Assembly: GCA_014904985.1 (NCBI GenBank)
Contig: MU128990.1
Coordinates: 173,053-237,052, forward strand
DNA: 64,000 nt
DNA from: Hydnum rufescens UP504
Taxonomy: Eukaryota; Basidiomycota; Agaricomycetes; Cantharellales; Hydnaceae
Direction: 5' to 3'
How positions within the stretch are numbered: position 1 is the stretch's first letter; every line of letters starts with the position of its first letter. Positions 23,331 through 33,884 of this stretch are shown here, piece by piece. The notes beneath the pieces were generated by a model. The model did no database searches. It was not told where the DNA came from and worked only from the letters and a program-made list of their open reading frames with translations. A program made the translations under genes and the position numbers.

Positions 23331-23817
23331 ATCACCACAATTGATCCTCATCTCGCAGTACACATGCCTCATCCAACGCAGTCCTCTATCCTCTCCCCTC
23401 CTTCCCCTATCCTCTTCCCCTCTCTCTCATTAAAACAAAAAGAAATATGTGCTTGCCCCAATGTACCATCTCTCTCACCTGAAGGAAAAACCCCTCCTTT
23501 TCCCTTCTTTCTCTCCATGTAAAAACTATGTCACCTGTTGGCAAAACAATGTCCATTTCTCCTGACTCTCATTTCTCTCAAAGTCTGAAAGCCTTTATGT
23601 TGCTTGAATCTTTTCTTAAAACTGACCTCACCTGGCAATGTGAACTTGTCAAAAAAAAAAAAAATCAATCAAAAATCAAAAGAAAAACAACAAGTCAAAA
23701 GAAACAAAGTCATAACCCATATAAAACAAAATTCCACAAGTCTGTAACAACAAAACACACGAATTAGAAGACTTGCAACTTAACCAGTATAGAAGAAGGG
23801 TTGGGAGCTCTGATGAC
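23331..23817. other. Non-coding tail and junction with inverted LTR
   Basis: A C/T-rich stretch (23380-23520) and an A-rich stretch (23650-23760) follow the third ORF. The last part, about 23790-23817, is the reverse complement of the leader that follows the LTR at 1264, so it belongs to the inverted neighbour. No gene is seen. Confidence 0.5.
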
Positions 23818-25369
23818 TGTCAAATCAAAATCTGGTTCAGCCAGTGTGTAGATGGGAGACTGTGTTTCTGTTTATTCAAATGGGTTGGTTTGCTTCAATG
23901 GTTGATCACTCTCTGCAAGATGTGTATGTGTTTATTGGAGAATGGAATGTGATATGGACTAGCTATAGTCAATGATATATCATAGATGCTTATAGGAAGG
24001 CTTATATGTGAGGGATGCTTGTAGAAAGACTTATATGTGTTCATGTTGTGTTCATTTGTTTACTGATATTTGTGTGTCCTTGTTTATGTCCTCCTGGTTA
24101 AAATGCAGATATCTGTGGGCTATAGAATGGTCAGTGCTTGGTTAGTTTTGTTAGTATGCTTCAATCTTCTTTCCTGACTTGTATTTCATTATGCTTACTT
24201 TTTCCTTGGATGTCCAGCAACTCTAACCTTAGGTTCTGAAACTATCCTTGGCTTCAGTATTTCATGTAGAAGGCTTCCAGAAACTTGGTCTCAACAACCT
24301 TGAAGATGACTTAGCTCCAGATGGCTTTAGATAGACAGTTCTTTAGATTATAAGCAGAGCTGTAGACAGTACTAGACAGTGGTTGATTTCCAGAGTGAGG
24401 AGATGGGGGGGTACAAGAAAATCTGCTAGCTTATATACCTATCTGAAGGTGGCTGTCCATGGAGCAAGAACAAAAGAGTAATAAAGCTATGAGATCATAG
24501 TGGAGTAGAACAAAAGAGTAATAAAGAAATGATGTCATAATGTGGTCATAGCTGAGTCATCCATAGAGTGTGATGTCATAGTGATGTCATAGTGATGTCA
24601 TTCATAAAGAGAACAAAAGGATTCATAAAGGAAATGATGTCACTAGTTTGCTGAGCTTGTGGAGTAGTTGGAGCATGATGTCACAGACCATGTGGAGCAT
24701 TCTGGGAGGCAAAATGAAGGGATATCTCCAGGTTCTGGAGATTAATTTGAGCATAGTCCAATGGTTAAGGTGTTTTGTTGCTGGTTGAGAATGGGGACAA
24801 GTGCATGGGATGGGATTTAATGCAGAAACAGCAATTTGCATCCATAATAGACATTCTTGGTATCATTTGATGCATATTTTTAACAGCTTTCTGGGCCAAG
24901 CAGATCGGATGCAAACTGACAGAGAAATTTGTTTTTTACTGATGGGTGTTGATTCTGATAGTAATATTGTTCTGTAGAGTTCAGTTTTGATCTGTTCTTC
25001 ACATGCTCAGTACCGTTGGATGCAGATTTTTTATATCCCTTCAGGCACAGTTGTTCTGAGAGGATTTAATGCAAACTGACGGAGATATTCGTTTTTTACT
25101 GGAAATCCCAGATTTTGATAGTAAAATTGGCCTGGAGAGTGCAGTTTTCGTCCGTTCAACTTTTGTTTGGTACCGTTTGAAAGGTGTAAATCGTAGCTTT
25201 CTAAGCGTTATATGGGCATACCTCTCTGATAAAAACTGACAGAGTTATAGAATGAATTCAGTTTCTGCATGTAGCCATAATTAATTTTGTAATTGGTCAT
25301 GTGATTGTCCAATGGCTGGAAGTGGTGTAATTTTGCATTTTCTGATACTGGATGTTTTTATCTTCCACA
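23818..25369 (-). repeat. Family A Gypsy LTR, complete, inverted
   Basis: Read on the minus strand it runs TGTGGAAGAT...TTTGACA (1552 bp) and matches 1-1263. It is followed on its internal side by leader sequence, so it is a 5' LTR of a minus-strand element, not the 3' LTR of the plus-strand element beside it. TGACATCA-type motifs and a TATA box (near 24430) are retained. The far side joins family B gag at CTGAA (25370). Confidence 0.85.
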
Positions 25370-25738
25370 CTGAATAGCAATGTTAAGTTTCAGAGCACAG
25401 AGGAAGGGATCAGCCTTCTTTTGATCACCACCAAAGACCTCTGGATCAGCTGCCTTTGGGGGACATGCAGAGATGGAAGGAGTAGTGGCAGGAGCAGGAG
25501 GAACTTCAATGACAGGAGCAGGGAGGTTCTCAACAACAGCCTTGGTGATCACCTCAACTTCAGCCATCAGGGTTTCACAAGAAGAGGCATCAGTCTGAAG
25601 GTGAGTCACTAGGTTCTGAAGTATAGTGTTCTGTTGCTCCAGCTGCTCATACTGTCATTGTTGTGCCTCCATCATTTGATGAAGGCCTACTCCAGCAGCA
25701 CCAAAGATGGAGAAAGCATCAGTGGGGATTTCATCCAT
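25370..25738 (-). pseudogene. Family B Gypsy gag, N-terminal fragment
   Basis: The minus-strand frame starts at an ATG (25738) and has one TGA. It contains a Gln-rich helical segment (QYEQLEQQNTILQNLV), a Pro/Val/Ala-rich linker, and the conserved gag entry ADPEVFGGDQKKADPFLCAL. In related fungal Gypsy gags this last motif begins the capsid domain. It is cut at 25370 by the inverted family A LTR. Confidence 0.75.
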
Positions 25739-25781
25739 GAGGAGAGGAGGTAGAAGGGATAAGGAAGATGTTTGTGGGGTC

Positions 25782-26416
25782 TATGGTTGCCACGGTCAGG
25801 TTTTGGTCAGGTTTTGCCCAATTTGGGCAAAACCTAAACCTGACCAGGTTCCAAAATCACCCATGAGGGCAAAACCTGAACCTGACCTGAGGTTCAGTCT
25901 CATTCAGGTCAGGTTCAGGTTTAAACCTGGTTTAAACCTGAAACCTGAGGTATGAGGGAAGCCAACATTTTCAGGGGGTACTACAGAATATCTAGACCTT
26001 CTGCTCAAGTCTCTGCCTCTGCCACTCCCTTTACATCCTGCTTTAGATCCACATCTCCTTCTGGAGATGGTATTTAGTCACTACATTCTGTCATGTGACT
26101 TGTGACCTGCACCAATTACCTCATTTGATGGCCAAGTCATGTAACTTCTGACTCCAGAACTATAGTCACATATGTAAATTGCCAGATTTGGTGCCAGAAT
26201 AGTGGTGAATTTACATGGAATGGAACCTACACCCTACCTTTCAGGTTCAGGTTTAAACCTGGTTTCAGACCGGTTTTTGGATTCAGGGCATGGGCAAAAC
26301 CTGAACCTGACCTGAAGAAAATGAAATGAAACCTGACCCCAATGGAACCTGACCTGGGTCAGGTTCAGGTTTAAACTCAGGTTCCACAGGTTTAAACCTG
26401 AACCGCAGCATCCATA
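25782..26416 (-). mobile_element. hAT-like MITE, copy M4
   Basis: This 635-bp reverse copy has the exact 8-bp duplication GTGGGGTC (25774-25781 and 26417-26424). It sits in the leader between the family B LTR and gag. It is shorter than M1 and M3 because it lacks part of the central region (GTGTGAGCAGTAAATTG block). Confidence 0.92.
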
Positions 26417-26532
26417 GTGGGGTCAAGGAGATGAGTTTTGATCTTCTGTCAGGGTGACACTGCTGTCGAAGCCACAAACAGAAAGAGGAAAGAGATTAAT
26501 TAACCACACACTATTGCAGTGGGAATCCTGAG

Positions 26533-28251
26533 CATACACCACACAACAAGGGACACACAAGTCTCGCACCTATTGCATGTTGGATTTACACTTGGTGTCA
26601 GTGGACAGGTTATAATTCAGCAGGGAAAATACACAATGTATGTACCACAAATATATAGGAGTTAGAGGGCAATAAATCACCCAGGGTAACAATGCAGGGC
26701 TACCACAACTGCTGATAAAGTGCCTCACCAAAGTGCTGATAGAGCATTGGGTGTCAGCTGACCTCTGAGTTGGCTGCTACCTCCAAGTATCCTTCAGCAC
26801 CTCCAACAGTCCTTGGTCGGTGCCTTTGGCACCTCAGACTTGTCTGTGGTGTTGGAGGGATAAATCCCTACACCATAGAATCCTCATCCGAGGCCCATTT
26901 CCCTTACAAATGAATCAATTATATGTCACCATGCTCATTTAAATTTATCATCATTCATTTATTCAAGAAATCAATTGGATTCCCACCCCTTTCCAACTCA
27001 TAATATCACCTCATTCCTTTACCATGTCCACCAGTCAATTTATTGACTATCTGTCAGACTTCAACAGTCCTCATCAAAAAGAGGCAGTTTATGCCCTACA
27101 TCAAGTCCATTTTCTTTGGACAAGGCAATTCAACTTGCCATTCTTCCTCAAGACTGTATGGCTTGTCTGTTCTTCCAAGCCATCCTACTGCCTTAAGGGT
27201 GACAAATTGTGATTATGTAACAACACGGACCGCGCCTAGTTCCAATTCTGGACTCATGGATCCATCACATGATCCAGATAGGGGCTGCACTACTCTAAAG
27301 GAGTATTTTCGAATTTCTCCATCATTTTTGATTGGATCAACTCGAAATGACCATGCCCAGAAAGATATGAATTATACCTATCGAACAGTACCAAACACAA
27401 AACAAACAGATCAAAAATGCGGTCCCTGTAATGATATCTTGCCATGATTTATACTCTGAAGGAGTATTTCTTGACTTTCAAAGCCAATTCTTATCAGATT
27501 TGTTTTCAAGTACCATGCCCTAAAAGCTGTTAATAATGCACATCAAACGGTACCAAGGGAAAAACGAGTGGACGCGAACTCCATTTTTCACAAGACAACT
27601 CCCTCCTCATACTCCCCCTTTGCTCCACCATTCAAAATAGCGAATTACTTCTGGCCCTCTTATGTCCGATGGAGAAGACCCTCAGGGAAACCTATTCCAC
27701 TTTTCCTTAAGGGAACTTGTCCAAATTTGAAGGAGGAATAGCATGTAATGTGTCAATCTCCCCTTTTATCTTGAAATTGGAATATCTCCATCAGTTTTGA
27801 AGATTTTAACTTCATTTCTTTTTCTCTGTGTGTCCCTTAAGTCCGACTTTTTCACTTTTTATTGAGTCAAAGTCTGTATTGTATATTAGGTGCAGCTAGC
27901 ACACAAATTCATTAGTTCTCCCCCTCCCTCCAGTTTGAAGCTCCTTGAACAGCTGCTGGTCCCTGGGTGATTTCTCACTACAAAAAGCAAATTATAACTA
28001 CACTTTGACTAAGGTCTCAAGAAGAGATTCTTAGGGTGTGGTAATCTGACTGAAACACACATTTCCACTTAATTGCTTGGGCTTTGTTGGCTCACTGCAA
28101 TTTCCCCTGTTCAAAAGACCTTCCCCCACTCAGACCTGAACATCCAGATTAGTTCTCTGATTCCCTCCTTCATCCCCAGCTCAACCTTGTGGACAGTAGT
28201 TGGATTGGTTAATAACCATCCTGCTTACAGCAGACTTGCACTGCCAACATC
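26533..28251 (+). repeat. Insertion containing family C LTR-like copy C2
   Basis: The 16-base sequence CAGTGGGAATCCTGAG is present just before (26517-26532) and again just after (28252-28267). The uninterrupted LTR has it once. Within the insert, 26850-28229 matches C1 (TGTTGGAGGGATAAATCC...CTGCTTACA). The first 317 bp are of unknown origin. Confidence 0.65.
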
Positions 28252-29631
28252 ACAGTGGGAATCCTGAGAGATTGAAACTGGTGATCCCCCAACTGTGAAG
28301 GGCTATAAGTACTACTTCCTGCACACAGCCACCACAACCCATCAGTCAGCCTCCCCAGCCACCATCACTAAGCCTCACTAAGCTGACACAGCTGTGTTAT
28401 GAATCCTGTGTGCACCTCCACATGGCTGTGCCCCAACTTCCAAGGCAGTGCATGTTTGGGTACTCCAAAGGTGTCCAAAGTGTCAAAGGACCATAATGAT
28501 GCTGATGGAGTAGGGATTGGGACAGGTGATGTGGATTCAGGGACTGGGGGCAGAGGAGGGGGAATCTGGATTGGCAACTCCATGGACTCATGTGGGGAGT
28601 ATGGATGCTGCGGTTCAGGTTTAAACCTGTGGAACCTGAGTTTAAACCTGAACCTGACAGGCTGGTCAGCCACTTTTTATACCTATCTTAGGTACCAATC
28701 TGGGGCAGATTTGATACCTATGGAGGTCTGTATATAGTTGGGCCCAACTCTGGCCCAAACAATTGATTAGCCTACCCCTGAGCAAGATGTGGGCCCAAAT
28801 TTGGGCCCAACTAGGCCCAACTGGGCCCAAACTGGGCCCAACTGGTCCTAACCATAAATAGCAACATAATGTATTATATAATCAATTTCCATATTTAGAG
28901 ATATTACATAATCAATTTCCATATTTAGAGATATTACATAATCAAGTTCCATATTCAGACATATTACATAAGCAATTTCCATATGGGCATATTACATAAG
29001 CTTCCATATTTGAAATGATTACCTAAGCTATTATATACAGTTATATTACCTAATCTAATTATATAAGCAAAAAAGTGGACAAAGGGGGGGGCCCCAGGGG
29101 GGATTTGTTGAAAGCCTTGAGCCTTATATGTTCCTCAGAATGTCTGTGTGCAAGGCTGATCCCCAGTTGTGAGATGTTTGAGTGTCACTTAATACATCAC
29201 TTGTATTAAGTGACACTCAAACATCCCACAACTGGGGATCAGCCTTGCACACAGACATTCTGAGGAACATATAAGGCTCAAGGCTTTCAACAAATCCCCC
29301 CTGGAGCCCCCCCCTTTGTCTGCTTTTTGCTTATATAATTAGATTAGGTAATATAACTATATATAATAGCTTAGGTAGTTATTCCAAATATGGAAGCTTA
29401 TGTAATATTTCTACATATGGAAGTTGATTAGGTAATAATCCAAATATAGAAATTGATTATGTAATATGCTCATATAGAAATTGATTATGTAATATGCTCA
29501 TATATAGAAATTGATTATGTAATATGTCCAAATATGGAACTTGATTATGTAGTATGTCTAAATATGGAAATTGATTATTTAAGCAACTACTTATGGTGTA
29601 CTACATAAGCACATTATTATGTAATTGATCA

Positions 29632-29760
29632 AACCCTAACCCTAACCTCACTGGACATGGGGGTAGACGTTCCCAACCACACTCCAGACAATCCTAACCC
29701 TAACCACCAACCCTAACCACCAAACTCCAACCCCCAACCACCAACTGTCCCCAACCACCA
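29632..29760. repeat. Interstitial CCCTAA-rich tract in E3
   Basis: AACCCTAACCCTAACC (29632-29647) is followed by degenerate CCTAACC and CCAACCACC units to about 29760. TTAGGG is the usual fungal telomere repeat. It occurs on one side only of the E3 palindrome. Confidence 0.7.
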
Positions 29761-29962
29761 ACATAATTACTATATTTGGCATACTACAGCATGAGGTGAA
29801 GTTGGGCCCAAGGTAGCCACAAATGGGCCCAACTTGGGCCCAAAGTCTGTGAGCTAGGGGTATTAAAGACCCTGAGTTGGACCCAATTATGTTCCATATT
29901 GCTTGGGACTTAGTTAGGTATTAAAAATGCCTCGTTTTTCCACCTAAGGTAGGTGTCATAAC

Positions 29963-30749
29963 TGTCAGGATCGAATTGACATTTGCTTCCGCCTAAGGAC
30001 TTACCCATCGGAGTATCATTCTTCATTGACTCTATCATATGGCACCTACTTCCTCAAATGCTCTTGTCTCCTCTCTCCCTCCATTCACTACAGGGGTTAT
30101 TGTCATCCTTGCCATTATTGGCATTTCTCTTATTATTATTGCCCTCGCTCTATCGGGCCTCAGCCAGCGGGCTATGGGCTGGGTAGTCAACCAGTGGCAG
30201 CATTGGTGCCCTTGTCAGCACCTGTCGTTCCCTCATTCCCCATGTGAGTCCATGGAGTTGCCAATCCAGACTCCCCCTCCTCCTCCTCTACCCCCAGTCC
30301 CTGAATCCACATCACCTGTCCCAATCCGTACTCCATCCACATCATTACGGTCCTTTGACACTTTGGACACCTTTGGAGTACCCAGGCATACACTGCCTTG
30401 GAAGTACATACGCTAAGGGGGATACATATGGAAGTTGGGCATAGCCATGTGGAGGTGTGCACAGGATTCGTAACACGGCTGCATCAGCTTAGTGAGGCTT
30501 AGTGATGGTGGCTGTGGAGGCTGACCGATGGGCTGTGGAGCCAGCATTCTAGGAAGATCCGGAAGGTTATGGAAGACAGCAGAAGGTTCTGGAAGGCTGG
30601 AGGCTGTGTGCAGGAAATAGTATTTATAGCCCTTCATAGTTGGGGGATCACCAGTTTCGATCTCTCAGGATTCCCACTGCGATAGCATGTGGTTAATTAA
30701 TCTCTTTCCTCTTTCTGTTTGTGGCTTCGACGGCAGTGTCACCCTGACA
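29963..30749 (+). repeat. Family B solo LTR inside E3
   Basis: This 787-bp LTR, TGTCAGGATC...CCCTGACA, has the exact 5-bp duplication ATAAC (29958-29962 and 30750-30754). It is in the opposite orientation to the family B LTR that surrounds it. Confidence 0.92.
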
Positions 30750-30999
30750 ATAACTGGCTGACCAAGGTGGTAAATTGACCACTATTCTGGCACCAAATCT
30801 GGCAATTTACACATGTGACTATAGTTCTGGAGTTAGAAGTCACATGACTTGGCCATCAAATGAGGTAATTGGTGCAGGTCACAAGTCACATGACAGAATG
30901 TAGTGACTAAATACCATCTCCAGAAGATGTGTGAGCAGTAAATTGAAGTGAAAGGGGGCTAGGAAGGAGATGTGGATCTAAAGCAGGATGTAAAGGGAG

Positions 31000-31447
31000 T
31001 GTTATGAGTCATACTCGTAACCTTGCTTACATATGCAGAATAATGAAGCCAATCATGCCATCACGTGACCTTCCCCCTCACTGCCATTGTGCCTTCCTCT
31101 TTCAGCACTTCCTATTATATACATCCCTCCTTTATTCAACATCCCTTTATTCATAAACCCTTTTGATCTCTAGAAGTACAAGTAGTTACTTGATGTCTCT
31201 TTAGACGATTGAGAATATATTGTCAACCAATTGAATTCCCCTTTTGCAATCTCAGTTATCGCTCATGACTCTCATCTTTAAACCTTCGCATATTAACTCT
31301 CAAGAAGCCAGTCTTCCTCATATGTACTCATCTCTCATGACCTTATGTAATGCTTCGCAACTCTCTCATCAATTGCCTTAAGGGCATTTCCTTGTATTTG
31401 ACTTGATTACATAATCATATCTCTCACCTCAAGTACAACCCTTAACA
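31000..31447 (+). repeat. Family D solo LTR
   Basis: This 448-bp repeat, TGTTATGAGT...CCCTTAACA, has the exact 5-bp duplication GGGAG (30995-30999 and 31448-31452). It is inserted in MITE M5. A second copy in reverse lies at 32585-33064. Confidence 0.92.
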
Positions 31448-31965
31448 GGGAGTGGCAGAGGCAGAGACTTGAGGAGAGGGTGTAGATATTCTGTAGTACC
31501 CCCTGAAAATGTTCGCTTCCCTCATACCTCAGGTTTCAGGTTTAAACCAGAACCTGACCTGAATGAGACTGAACCTCAGGTCAGGTTCAGGTTTTGCCCT
31601 CATGGGTGATTTTGGAACCTGGTCAGGTTTAGGTTTTGCCCAAATTGGCCAAAACCCGACCAAAACCTGACCATGGCAACCATAGCAGGGAGTGAGGGAA
31701 CAACAGGTGCTGACAAGGGTGCCAATGCTGCCACTAGTTGACTACCCAGCCCATAGCCTGCTGGTTGAGGCCCAATAGAATGAGGGCAATAATAATAAGA
31801 GAAACATCAATAATGGCAAGGATGACAATAACCCCCTTAGTGAATGGAGGGAGAGAGGAGACAAGAGCATTTGAAGAAGTAGGCACCATAGGATAGAGTT
31901 GATGAAGAATGATACTCTGATGGGTAAGTTCTTAGGCAGAAGCAAATGTCAATTTGATCCTGACA

Positions 31966-32105
31966 CCTGGGCTGCTTGGGGGGGCCCCTTGATTGTATTG
32001 CAGGGGCCCCTGGGGGCCCCCTGGTAAAAACATCTAGTTAGATATAATAAATGCAAGGCTCATTATATCTAATATGATGCAGAAAAGTGGCTGACCAGCC
32101 TGGGC
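31966..32105. repeat. Short GC-rich remnant with E3-type end
   Basis: G/C runs (GGGGCCCC-type) at 31980-32030 are followed by a small ATATAAT inverted repeat. The end, GTGGCTGACCAGCCTG, is the reverse complement of the E3 left terminus. It may be a deletion derivative of that family. Confidence 0.4.
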
Positions 32106-32134
32106 CAGCCTGAAATGAAGTGCTGTTTTCTTGC

Positions 32135-33690
32135 CACAATACCACACCCTAAGGATCTCTTTTTGAGGCCTTAGTCAAAGTGTAGTTAGAATTCACTTTT
32201 TCAAGTGAGAAATCATCCTGGGACTCACAGCAACTCAAGGTGCCTCAAACTGGAGGGAGGGGGAAGACTACTGAATTTTGTGCTTCATACACCTAATATA
32301 CATTCCAGACCACAATTTAATGGATGAAAAAAAAAATTGGACATAAGGGAAGCATAGGGAAAAGAAATCAAGTTAAAACCTTCAAAACTGGTGGAGATAT
32401 TTAAAGATCAAGCTGAAAGGGGGAGATTGACACATTACAAGCCATTCCTCCCTTGAAACTGGACAGATTCTCTTATGTAATGGTGGAATAGGTTTCCCTG
32501 AGCCACATCTCCTTCAGACATAAGGTGGATGGAACCATATTGTTGTTTGTAATGGTGGGGAAAAGGGGGAGTTATGAGAAGGGGTGTTAAGGGTCATTTG
32601 TAGTATGAGGAGTTGATTATGTAATCAGTCAAGTACGAAGAGAATTCTTTAAGACAATTGACAAGGAGTCATGGCACAAGGATTATGTAAGGTCACAAAA
32701 GATGAGTATGTGAGAGGAGCAAGGTGGAAGACTAATTCTCAATGAAGCTTAACAGAAGAGAAGAGTTCACAAGAGACAAAAGGCTTAGTCATGAGAATGA
32801 GAGTTCAATCGAAGACAATATATTCTCAATCTTCTAAGGAGTGAGGTTACAAAAAGTAGCTACTTATATACTGAGAGATCAAGGTGGGATTGGTAAGGTA
32901 GTTACTAAGAAGGGAAGGATGAATAAAGGACAGGGAGATGTCAGTGGGAAGGAGTGGATTAATAAAGAAGGAGGATTGGGAGTTGTAAGCAATGGGCGGA
33001 GAAGTCATGTGATTGTGGGAGAGCCATGGTTAATCTCATGAGGTTGCAAGTACAACTCATAACAAGGGGGTTATCTTGTGAAAAATGGAGTTTGTATCCA
33101 ATTGCTTCTCCCTTGGTACCATTCAATGCACATTTTTAACAGCTTTTAGACTGTTGTTATTGAGAGTGAATCAAATAATAATTGGTTACAAAAATCAAGA
33201 AATACTCCTTCAGAGTATGACCCATGGAGAGAAAATGCAGAGACTGCAGTTTGATCTGATAGTTTTGTATTTGGTACTGTTCAATAGGGACAAATTGTAT
33301 CTTTCTGGGTGCTATTTTCCCAAGTCAATCTGATCAAAACTGACAGATAAATTCAACAAATACTCCTTGAGGGTGTGACAACCCCTTCTTGAATCATGTG
33401 ACAGGTCCACCACCAAATGTGATTCGTGGCATTACATAATGGCACATGATAGTGATACAAGGGATGGTTCAAGCCTGGAAGAGAATTGAATTTGAAGTAG
33501 GGTATAAACACACCCCTTTTTGATGTGGACTGTTGAAGTCTGGCAGACAGACAATAAATTGACTCATGTTCATGGTAGCAGAATATAGTGAAATAGTGGA
33601 TTCCTGGGGAATAGGATTCCAGTTAATAAATTCATTTTGGAGGGGAAATTGGCTTCGGATGAGGTTTCTATTGTAATCAAGGTCATCATG
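32135..33690 (-). repeat. Family C LTR-like repeat, reverse copy, interrupted
   Basis: The sequence matches C1 and C2 in reverse (for example CCACACCCTAAG near 32140 and CTTCGGATGAGG near 33653). It is split by the family D solo LTR at 32585-33064. The end that should read CCCTCCAACA is missing, so the copy is truncated near 33690. Confidence 0.65.
32585..33064 (-). repeat. Family D solo LTR, reverse copy
   Basis: This 480-bp repeat, TGTTAAGGGT...CTCATAACA, has the exact 5-bp duplication AGGGG (32580-32584 and 33065-33069). Confidence 0.9.
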
Positions 33691-33884
33691 GCTGTGTCAT
33701 TTTAGGACACAGAGCGAGGAGTTTCATATGAGCACATAAAAGTCCAGGCAAAAGATGCTTCTATTCTGGCCAACCCCACAACTACAATCCTCACAGGCCA
33801 CACTAATTACATAATCGTACAAGAAAGGAATAAGATGAAAGGAGGGTCCAAAGCAGACTCTAGTAATATAGACACTAAATTACA

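Larger units (their letters stand above)
28658..30769. mobile_element. E3: smaller fold-back element with related ends
   Basis: The ends are CAGGCTGGTCAGCCA and, reverse-complemented, CACCTTGGTCAGCCA, clearly related to those of E1 and E2. A near-perfect palindrome is centred near 29199. On both sides it is flanked by about 30-bp tandem repeats containing ATTACATAATCAATTTCC (28860-29000 and mirrored at 29380-29580). The right part holds telomere-like CCCTAA repeats and a solo LTR. There is no coding capacity. No target duplication is visible because flanking MITE sequence is deleted. Confidence 0.75.
28600..31684 (+). mobile_element. hAT-like MITE copy M5, interrupted by E3 and a solo LTR
   Basis: The left end TATGGATGC is at 28600 and the right end CAACCATA at 31684. 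The flanks GTGGGGAG (28592-28599) and GCAGGGAG (31685-31692) are an aged 8-bp duplication, agreeing at 6 of 8 positions. The MITE reads up to 28657, resumes at 30770 after E3, and again at 31448 after a solo LTR. About 150 bp of MITE at the E3 insertion point is missing. Confidence 0.8.
26447..31965 (-). repeat. Family B Gypsy 5' LTR, expanded by nested insertions
   Basis: Read on the minus strand the LTR starts TGTCAGGATC at 31965 and ends CACCCTGACA at 26447. An uninterrupted copy at 29963-30749 is 787 bp, so about 4.7 kb here is inserted sequence. Insertions are family C at 26533-28251, and MITE M5 (28600-31684) carrying E3, a solo LTR and another solo LTR. The LTR produces open frames with a hydrophobic segment (30039-30416, 31742-31945), which I treat as chance LTR reading frames. 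Confidence 0.8.

Noticed and set aside
29632..29760. True chromosome end
   Set aside because: Only about three exact CCCTAA units, flanked on both sides by transposon sequence.
29983..30416. Apparent membrane protein with Pro-rich tail
   Set aside because: It lies entirely within the 787-bp family B solo LTR with 5-bp duplications, so it is an LTR reading frame.
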